The notes below the pieces were generated by a model. The model saw only the letters and a program-made list of their open reading frames with translations, was not told the origin of the DNA and did not search any database. Of a stretch of 12,951 nucleotides of DNA, positions 6,665 to 12,305 are shown one piece after another (position 1 is the first letter of the stretch; each line of letters opens with the position of its first letter). The position numbers and the translations under genes were made by a program. Origin of the DNA: Pseudomonadota bacterium (lineage in GTDB: Bacteria > Desulfobacterota > JAPLJL01); assembly GCA_026388615.1 (NCBI GenBank), contig JAPLJL010000019.1, positions 1-12,951 on the forward strand, in the 5' to 3' direction.

Positions 6665-6679
6665 TTAAAAGATCAAAAC

Positions 6680-7819
6680 ATGTTCAACTGGTCAAAATAC
6701 CTGCTTCTGATCAGTTTCTCGCTTCTGATTTTCCAGTGCGGCGGGACCAAGGAAAATAATACCGTCGCCAATCCCTATGCCGACGATTCCCTCTGGCTCT
6801 GCAAACCCGGCCTGTCCCACGACTATTGCTTCGACGATCTAACCGCCACCGAGATAAAACCCAACGGAGCCTCCCTGGCGGTTCCCTTTACCCCGGCCGC
6901 GCAGACCGACTTTGACTGTTTTTATATTTACCCCACCGTGGACCTGACCGGACCCGTAGGAAACCACACGGATTTTTCCGACGTTTCCCCGATGCTGGTG
7001 CCGCTCCAGAGCCAGGCCGCCCGGTTTTCCGGGCTCTGCACGGTCTATGCCCCCCTTTACCGCCAGATTACCATCTCCACCTATGCCAATCCGAAAAAGG
7101 ATGAATATCTTGAAATCGCCTACGGGGATGTCCACGACGCTTTCACTTATTATCTCGAGCATTTCAACCAAGGACGCCCGTTCGTCTTGCTCGGTCACTC
7201 CCAAGGTTCCACCATGCTCCGGATGCTCCTGCAAAGAGAGTTCGACCAGGTTCCGGAGCTGCGTTCCCTTCTGATTACGGCTCTCCTGATCGGGGGCGAT
7301 GTCCTGGTTCCGCCGGGAGAGAAAGTCGGGGCAACCTTTCAGAACCTTCCGCTCTGCGCCTCCGAAACCGAAACCGGCTGCGTGCTCGCCTTCCGCTCCT
7401 ACGCCGAGGGCTACCCCCCGCCGGAAGACGCCTTCGGTTCCAATACCATCCTTCCCGGGACTGACCTGGCCTGCACCAACCCGGCTTCCGGGGCCAAGGC
7501 CTGGGTGGAAGGGGCTTATCTTCCTAACCGGGTTATTTACGGGGGAATGAATTTCGAGATTGTCCCCGGGATCAGCACTCCCTTCGCCCTTTACCGGGAT
7601 TTTTACACGTCCCGCTGCGCGCAGAACCAGTACGGGATCAGCTACCTGGAAATCGGGGTCGCCCCTTCCGCCGGAGATGTCCGCAGCAACCCGGTGGATT
7701 TCAATTCGGTGATCTATGAACCGTCCCTGCTCGGCCTTCATGTCCTGGATTACAACCTGACCCTCGGGGATCTGATCCGGCAGGTCCGGGTCAAGGCCGA
7801 TAATTTTCCTCAACCCTGA
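6680..7819 (+). CDS. DUF3089 alpha/beta-hydrolase, predicted lipoprotein
   Basis: A 379-residue exported protein. The N-terminus MFNWSKYLLLISFSLLIFQC is a short signal sequence ending at Cys20 followed by GG. The lipobox (I-F-Q-C) is not textbook, so lipidation is likely but not certain. The mature part matches DUF3089, an alpha/beta-hydrolase family of unknown substrate. It begins PYADDSLWLCKPG, has FYIYPTVDL, and carries the nucleophile elbow GHSQG with Ser174. Near the C-terminus HVLDYNLTLGDL holds the conserved His of the family's 'H-DYN' ending. A lipase/esterase-like activity in the periplasm or on the outer membrane is inferred. The ATG follows the heptad array and has no Shine-Dalgarno. 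It is followed after 7 bp by a binding-protein gene, so the two are probably co-transcribed. Confidence 0.85.
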   Translation: MFNWSKYLLLISFSLLIFQCGGTKENNTVANPYADDSLWLCKPGLSHDYCFDDLTATEIKPNGASLAVPFTPAAQTDFDCFYIYPTVDLTGPVGNHTDFSDVSPMLVPLQSQAARFSGLCTVYAPLYRQITISTYANPKKDEYLEIAYGDVHDAFTYYLEHFNQGRPFVLLGHSQGSTMLRMLLQREFDQVPELRSLLITALLIGGDVLVPPGEKVGATFQNLPLCASETETGCVLAFRSYAEGYPPPEDAFGSNTILPGTDLACTNPASGAKAWVEGAYLPNRVIYGGMNFEIVPGISTPFALYRDFYTSRCAQNQYGISYLEIGVAPSAGDVRSNPVDFNSVIYEPSLLGLHVLDYNLTLGDLIRQVRVKADNFPQP

Positions 7820-7826
7820 GTCCGCG

Positions 7827-8753
7827 GTGTTATTCCGGCCGCGATTACCGAAATATCTTGCCCGGCTTGCCCCCGGGTTCCTGATTTTCCTTCTCGCCTT
7901 CCCCGGGCCGGCCCGCTCCGCCGAGATTTTCATCGTCGCCGGAAAAAATCCGGCCGCCTTCGCCGAGGTCATTCAGGGATTCACCGAAACCATCGGCAAG
8001 CTCCCTTTTCAGACCCTGGACCTGAACGAGGACGGCAACCTGGAGGAAACCCAGAACCAGGCCCTCCGCCAGAGCAAATCCCCGGTGGCCCTGGCGGTCG
8101 GAAGTCAGGCCGCCACCCTGATCAAAAACAGTTATCCCGGTATTCCCATGATCTTCTGCATGGTTTTTGACTCCCATCAATACCGAGGCGAAAACATCAC
8201 CGGGATCGGGCTGAACGTGCCGGCCCTCGCTCAATTTCAAGCCCTGAAATCCGTCCTCCCCTCGGCCCGGAGGATCGGGGTGGTGTTTGATCCGGGCCAG
8301 AGCTCGGCCCTGGTCGAAGACGGCCGGCAGGCGGCGGCCGCCCTGAACCTGGTCCTGGCTGAAAAAACCGTGACCTCCAGCTTCGAAATCTCCAACGCGG
8401 TGAAGGAAATGATCTGGAACATCGATGCCCTCTGGGTCATTCCGGACCGGACCGTGGTTTCCAAGGAATCCTTCCGGTACATGCTGGAGGCCTCCATCAA
8501 CCGCAAGGTCCCGATCCTGGCTTTTTCGGAGGCTTTCGTGAAAGGGGGAGCCCTTCTGGCGGTGGCCCCGGATTATCCCGGGATCGGCCATCAGGCCGCC
8601 AACCTGGCGAAAAAATTACTCGGCGGCGCCTCTCCCGGCGGGATCCCTCCCCTTTTGCCCCCGGGGCAGATCGTCCTGAACCTCAACACCGCCAAAGCGC
8701 TGTCCATCTCTGTTCCTCCGGAGGTTTTAAAGGGGGTGGAAAAAATCTACTAG
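7827..8753 (+). CDS. ABC-type substrate-binding protein (ABC_sub_bind family), orphan
   Basis: A 308-residue periplasmic protein with a cleavable signal peptide: basic start (RPRLPKYLAR), hydrophobic stretch FLIFLLAF, and probable cleavage after PARSA. The mature protein has the look of the uncharacterised TrpX-type binding proteins (ABC_sub_bind): alternating strands such as VALAVGSQAATLI, PMIFCMVFD, ITGIGLNVPALAQFQALKSVLP, RRIGVVFDPGQSSALVED, DALWVIPDRTVVSKES, and VPILAFSEAFVKGGALLAVAPDYPGIG. Members of the family may bind amino acids or other small ligands; the ligand here cannot be read. No permease or ATPase gene adjoins it, which is unusual for a transporter part and leaves room for a sensory role. 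The start is GTG, 7 bp after the upstream stop, with no clear ribosome site. Confidence 0.85.
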   Translation: MLFRPRLPKYLARLAPGFLIFLLAFPGPARSAEIFIVAGKNPAAFAEVIQGFTETIGKLPFQTLDLNEDGNLEETQNQALRQSKSPVALAVGSQAATLIKNSYPGIPMIFCMVFDSHQYRGENITGIGLNVPALAQFQALKSVLPSARRIGVVFDPGQSSALVEDGRQAAAALNLVLAEKTVTSSFEISNAVKEMIWNIDALWVIPDRTVVSKESFRYMLEASINRKVPILAFSEAFVKGGALLAVAPDYPGIGHQAANLAKKLLGGASPGGIPPLLPPGQIVLNLNTAKALSISVPPEVLKGVEKIY

Positions 8754-8758
8754 GGATA

Positions 8759-8780
8759 TTTCCGGATTTAGATCCGGAAA
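8759..8780. other. Perfect stem-loop after the binding-protein gene
   Basis: TTTCCGGAT (8759-8767) and ATCCGGAAA (8772-8780) form a 9-bp perfect stem with a 4-base loop, 5 bp after the TAG stop. The stem is followed by A residues and not by a T-run, so it is not a standard intrinsic terminator on the + strand. It may protect the 3' end of the mRNA or act with another factor. Confidence 0.5.
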
Positions 8781-8876
8781 AAATTCACATCCCTTCCCGG
8801 AGGTTGCAACTAGCAAGATAAATCGGTAAAAATAACTTTGAACTTATTGTGCTAATTTAGGGATTTTTCAATTTTT

Positions 8877-8881
8877 GGAGG
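8877..8881 (+). promoter_or_regulatory. Ribosome binding site fixing the start of the zinc-motif protein
   Basis: GGAGG, 5 bp before the ATG at 8887. It rules out an in-frame TTG at 8875, which overlaps the ribosome site. The 8781-8876 stretch upstream is AT-rich and probably holds the promoter, but only weak hexamers (TTGCAA at 8804-8809 with TAAAAA at 8827-8832) are seen. Confidence 0.75.
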
Positions 8882-8886
8882 TATCA

Positions 8887-9267
8887 ATGGCGACGAAACG
8901 ATCTTCCACCCGGAAAAATGCCGGATCCAATCTGTTAAAAACCCTGGCCCAGCACATAGAAAATAAAATCGAGGAAATCATCAAATACGAAGAGATTCAT
9001 CTTTTTGACACCGATGAAATCGGGCACATTTTAAGCCACAATATCGATAAGCGCCTCGCCCGCCTGGAACAGCAGCAAAAAAGAGAGCCGGCCGCCGCCA
9101 CCACCCGCCGCCGGGCTTCCCGGTCGGCCGCCGAGAAAGAATCCTCGACCAGATCCAAATCCGGAATCCGCCCGACCTGTTCGGTGCCAGGCTGTGACAA
9201 GCCGGCCCGGGCCCGGGGTCTCTGCGCCGCTCATTACATGGCCGCGCTCCGGAAGGGCGATTTCTAG
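8887..9267 (+). CDS. Small protein with C-terminal CCCH zinc-binding motif
   Basis: A 126-residue cytoplasmic protein. The N-terminus is basic (ATKRSSTRKN). Residues about 15-66 are predicted helical and partly coiled coil (LLKTLAQHIENKIEEIIKYEE, LARLEQQQKRE). Residues 67-95 are a low-complexity Ala/Arg/Ser linker. The end is a compact motif C98-x4-C103-x9-C113-x2-H116 (CSVPGCDKPARARGLCAAHY) followed by a short basic tail. This C-x4-C...C-x2-HY motif occurs in many small bacterial and phage proteins, sometimes beside HNH nucleases, and is presumed to hold zinc and contact nucleic acid. Here no nuclease domain is attached. The basic tail and linker suggest DNA or RNA binding; a dimerising helix plus zinc knuckle is a reasonable model. 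It has its own ribosome site and probably its own promoter, and converges on the kinase gene. Function unknown. Confidence 0.82.
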   Translation: MATKRSSTRKNAGSNLLKTLAQHIENKIEEIIKYEEIHLFDTDEIGHILSHNIDKRLARLEQQQKREPAAATTRRRASRSAAEKESSTRSKSGIRPTCSVPGCDKPARARGLCAAHYMAALRKGDF

Positions 9268-9283
9268 GACAATTTCAAACCCC

Positions 9284-9349
9284 GGGTCATAGGTGATGGG
9301 TCGTAGGTCATCGGTTTTTAAGACCTAACCCCTGCGACTCATAACCCAA
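9284..9349. repeat. Self-complementary heptad element (GGGTCAT type)
   Basis: It begins 17 bp after the zinc-motif gene. The left arm has four 7-bp units (GGGTCAT, AGGTGAT, GGGTCGT, AGGTCAT) at 9284-9311. After a T-rich centre, the right arm at 9322-9349 has four units on the complementary pattern (GACCTAA, GACTCAT among them). The right arm, reverse-complemented, reads GGGTTAT...AGGTC, so the two arms can fold into one imperfect hairpin that may also end transcription of the upstream gene. Confidence 0.82.
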
Positions 9350-9375
9350 GGAGTGAATCAACCTCCCGGCTCTCT

Positions 9376-9427
9376 GGAAAAACCCCTAATCCCGCAAACC
9401 TAACGCCTCTCGCCTAACGGGTTTTCC
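9376..9427. repeat. Heptad array enclosed by inverted ends
   Basis: Five 7-bp units at 9383-9417, three of them ending in CTAA (CCCCTAA, AACCTAA, CGCCTAA). The array is framed by GGAAAAACCC (9376-9385) and GGGTTTTCC (9419-9427), which are inverted copies apart from one extra A. The CCTAA units match those in the composite repeats at 3564-3570 and 3735-3741. Confidence 0.75.
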
Positions 9428-9456
9428 CATCTGCGGACTTACCTTTTTATCAGAAT

Positions 9457-9505
9457 TTGGTTGTTGAAGTTTGGTTATTGGAACTTGGTAATTGGAATTT
9501 GACTC
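9457..9505. repeat. TTGGNNN heptad array next to the kinase stop codon
   Basis: Seven consecutive 7-bp units beginning TTG, five of them TTGG (for example TTGGTTA, TTGGAAC, TTGGTAA). It lies 5 bp downstream of the kinase stop (read on the - strand) in the convergent gap 9268-9510. On the opposite strand the units become NNNCCAA, with TAACCAA and ATTCCAA shared with the array at 6630-6664. Confidence 0.85.
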
Positions 9506-9510
9506 AATGC

Positions 9511-12081
9511 TTAGACCCGGATTTTCTTAAGCTCTTCGAAAATCTCCAGGGTGGATTGAAAGCGGTTGTCGGGCTCCTTTTCCAGGCATTTGAGCACGAC
9601 GTTTTCCAGGATGGTGGGAATGCGGGGATTGAACTGGGAAGGATTGGGCACCGGGGTATGCACATGGTGGTATCCCACGTCGCCTTCCCGGAAAGGCAGG
9701 AGACCGGTGGCCATTTCGAACAGCATCACCCCCAGGGAGTAGATGTCCGAGCGCTGGTCCACCTCTTCCCCCAGGGTCTGTTCCGGAGACATGTAAAAAG
9801 GCGTTCCGCCCACCACCGTTTGAAGGTTGCGGGCGTCGCGCAGGGCCTTGGCCAGGCCGAAATCCATGATCTTGGCGATCTTTTTTTCCGTCCACATCAC
9901 GTTGCTGGTCTTGATATCCAGATGAACGATTTTATTTTCATGGGCGTAAGCCAAACCCCGGCAGACCTGGCCGCTGATCAAAACCAGCGCCGGAAGCGGG
10001 ATCAGGCGGGATTGGAGAAGAATTTCCTTCACGGTCTGCCCCTGGATGTATTCCATCACGATGTAAAAAACCCCGCCTTCCTGGCCAGCATCGTAGATGG
10101 TGACGATATTGGGATGATTCAGAGCGGCGGCGGCCTTGGCTTCCCGGAGGAAATTCTTGATCGCCGTTTCGCTGTCCCGGAGCCCATGGGGCAGCACCTT
10201 GAGCGCGATGACCCGGTCGAGAAGGGTGTCCCTGGCCTTGTAGACCACTCCCATTCCCCCCCGGCCCAGTTCTTCGATAACTTCGTAACGCTTGGACTGT
10301 TTGCCGGTCGCGGTCTGGGTCGCCGTCGAGAGTCGATCTTCCTGCCCAGCCAGGGTGCTCTGGCCCCCGAAGGGTGATTCCGGCGCGGAGGGCGTCATCC
10401 GGGCCACTACCTCCCGCAGGTTCCCGGCCCGGGCGGAAACATCCCGGTAATGATATTCAAAACTTAAAATTTTCTCGTAAATCGCCAGGGCGGTCTTGGC
10501 TTCTCCGATCTGCTCAAAAATCACCCCGAAGTTGTAATAGGCGTCCAGGTTTTCCGTTTTGATCTCTTCGTCGCCGATAGCCTCCTGGTATTTCTGGAGA
10601 GCGAGCTTGAGCAAGCCTTTCTCCCGGAAAAGATCCCCCAGGGCCTGGCAGGCGGCCTGGTAATGGGGGGAACTCCGCTCCACTTTCTGCAGCAGCTGGA
10701 TGGCTTTTTCCCCCATCCCGCGTTTCCGGTAAGCTACCCCCGCCTCGTAAAATTCCGAAAGCCCCTCAAACAGTTCGGATTCCTTCTTTAAATTCCCCAC
10801 TTCGTGATAAATTTCGGCTGCTTCGCGGAGTTTTTCGGCCCGCTCAAAATTTTCCGCGGCCTTCTCCTGCTGGCCGATCTCCTTATAGACCGCGGCCGCC
10901 TCCAGGAAAAACCCGCCTTTTTCATAAAGCCCGGCTGCCTCTTCCTGGTTCCCGAGTTTTTTGCAGATGTGGGCGGCGGAAGCCAGATCCCCGGCCCGCT
11001 TGTAAAAATTGCCGGCGGCCGCCAGATCACCCCGGGCCTGATAAGCCCGGGCCTTCAGAAGCGCGCTTCTTTTCTCATCCCCCATCTGTTCCAGGATATC
11101 GGCGGCCTCGATTTCCATTCCGGCCTGGAAGAAAAGGTCGGTCGCCCGAGATAAGTTGCCGGAATCCCGGCAGGTAATCGCAGCCTCGGCCAAGTGGCCG
11201 CCCTGCTCAAACAGATTGGCCGCCGGCTCAGGCTTGCCGGCTTCCATCCAAGCCTTCCCTCCCCAGAGGGCCAGGTTCCGGAGATTCCGGGAAAGAACCT
11301 TGCCCCCTCCGGACTCCGTTTCATCCGCGGAGGTATTTTCCTGGCTGGATAAAGCCACTTTCTCGCGAGCGGCAGTGTGCTGGAAATCATCCTCCAGACA
11401 CTGAGCCAGCTTGATTTTATCTCCCGATTTCTGGTAGAGCTCCGCGGCCTTCCGGAAAAAACCGGCTTCCCGGTAAGCGTTCGCGGCCCGGATCCAATCC
11501 TTGGCCTTCTCGAACATATCGGCCGCAGCCCGTTCATTCCCGATTTTCAGGTAATTCTTGGCGGCGGCTTCATAATCCCCCGCCTGCCGGTACAATTCTG
11601 CGGCGTTCTCAAAGTCCCAGCCCTTCTCGAAATTCTCCGCGGCCTCTGGGATCTTGTTTTCCTTGAGATATATGTAGGCAAGCTTGGTGGAAGCCTGGGC
11701 TTTCTGATACATCTTGCGAGCCTCTTCAAAAAGCCCGACGGCGTTGTACTGGTCTCCCGCGGCCAGATAATCCCCGACTTCGGCAAGTTCACGGGCTCGG
11801 CGGGCTGCCCGCCGGATGACTTTCCGGGTCAGGACTGCCGTGGGCACCGGTTTCCGGCGCGTTCTCAGGGCGAGCATGAGCAGCAGGATAATAAAAAGAC
11901 AGAGGGCGATCCCGAGCCCGACCAGCATCTCAGGCTCCCGGGGGATATACGCCACATAAGGCTTTAACTCGGGGAAGAGCTCCAGGAAGTGCTGCTCAGA
12001 TTCCCGGATTTTATCCACCCATTCAGGCGGGATTCCCTTCCAGGCAATCGCAATGATCAAAAAAGGTTGGTTCAGGGCCAT
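9511..12081 (-). CDS. Membrane-anchored Ser/Thr kinase with 13-residue helical repeats and TPRs
   Basis: An 856-residue protein. Residues about 53-72 are a transmembrane helix followed by RTRRKP, so the first 50 residues face outward and the rest the cytoplasm. Residues 104-220 and 283-468 consist of exact 13-residue repeats (pattern xxxxAAxxYxxxG), interrupted by a Ser/Gly/Glu-rich insert near 234-262. Two ordinary TPRs follow (about 472-545), then a Thr/Ser-rich linker. The Hanks-type kinase domain spans 598-856: Gly-rich loop GRGGMGVVYKA, Lys628 in ALKVL, Glu647, catalytic loop HLDIKTSN (Asp722, Asn727), DFG at 740, GTPFYMSPE, and DQRSDIYSLG. All catalytic residues are present, but the Arg of HRD is Leu721. 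The helical region is probably a scaffold or sensor coupling partner binding to phosphorylation. ATG at 12079-12081, with AAAGGA about 11 bp upstream. A long hairpin element sits in its leader; ruvB is upstream on the same strand. Confidence 0.93.
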   Translation of the reverse strand: MALNQPFLIIAIAWKGIPPEWVDKIRESEQHFLELFPELKPYVAYIPREPEMLVGLGIALCLFIILLLMLALRTRRKPVPTAVLTRKVIRRAARRARELAEVGDYLAAGDQYNAVGLFEEARKMYQKAQASTKLAYIYLKENKIPEAAENFEKGWDFENAAELYRQAGDYEAAAKNYLKIGNERAAADMFEKAKDWIRAANAYREAGFFRKAAELYQKSGDKIKLAQCLEDDFQHTAAREKVALSSQENTSADETESGGGKVLSRNLRNLALWGGKAWMEAGKPEPAANLFEQGGHLAEAAITCRDSGNLSRATDLFFQAGMEIEAADILEQMGDEKRSALLKARAYQARGDLAAAGNFYKRAGDLASAAHICKKLGNQEEAAGLYEKGGFFLEAAAVYKEIGQQEKAAENFERAEKLREAAEIYHEVGNLKKESELFEGLSEFYEAGVAYRKRGMGEKAIQLLQKVERSSPHYQAACQALGDLFREKGLLKLALQKYQEAIGDEEIKTENLDAYYNFGVIFEQIGEAKTALAIYEKILSFEYHYRDVSARAGNLREVVARMTPSAPESPFGGQSTLAGQEDRLSTATQTATGKQSKRYEVIEELGRGGMGVVYKARDTLLDRVIALKVLPHGLRDSETAIKNFLREAKAAAALNHPNIVTIYDAGQEGGVFYIVMEYIQGQTVKEILLQSRLIPLPALVLISGQVCRGLAYAHENKIVHLDIKTSNVMWTEKKIAKIMDFGLAKALRDARNLQTVVGGTPFYMSPEQTLGEEVDQRSDIYSLGVMLFEMATGLLPFREGDVGYHHVHTPVPNPSQFNPRIPTILENVVLKCLEKEPDNRFQSTLEIFEELKKIRV

Positions 12082-12100
12082 TTATTTCAATTTCCTTTAA

Positions 12101-12240
12101 CGAATTGTTACTATTCAGCCACTAAGGCACCAAGACACTAAGAATTAAAAATTATTTTTCTCTTTCAGGTAAGGGGGTAAAAGCCATATTTATCCTTTTG
12201 TGTCTTGGTGTCTTTGTGGCTACCTGAACAGTTACAACGA
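12101..12240. repeat. Inverted heptad element between ruvB and the kinase gene
   Basis: Left arm 12101-12145 and right arm 12194-12240 are imperfect inverted copies. Both contain, in the same order, TTAC-like ends, TTCAG, AGCCAC, an AAGRCAC unit, CCAAGACAC and an A-rich end, in 7-bp steps. The centre (12146-12193) is AT-rich and unique. Outer ends CGAATTGTTAC and GTTACAACGA also pair partly. The element lies within the leader of the kinase gene on the - strand, 20 bp from its ATG. Bases 12241-12305 next to it show no further feature. Confidence 0.88.
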
Positions 12241-12305
12241 ATCAATCTAATTTATTCCATTTTTTGGTGATTTCCAAATCCGGGACGTGAAATTCGGAAC
12301 ACTCT

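Noticed and set aside
6839..7972. 377-codon - strand frame opposite the DUF3089 gene
   Set aside because: Gly/Arg/Pro-rich antisense shadow crossing two well-supported genes.
9457..10377. 306-codon + strand frame opposite the kinase domain
   Set aside because: Antisense to a clear kinase domain, starts inside a heptad array, and has no conserved motif; typical shadow in GC-rich DNA.
12101..12240. Insertion sequence or MITE with a transposase partner
   Set aside because: Inverted arms exist, but no target-site duplication or transposase is visible, so a mobile origin is not claimed.
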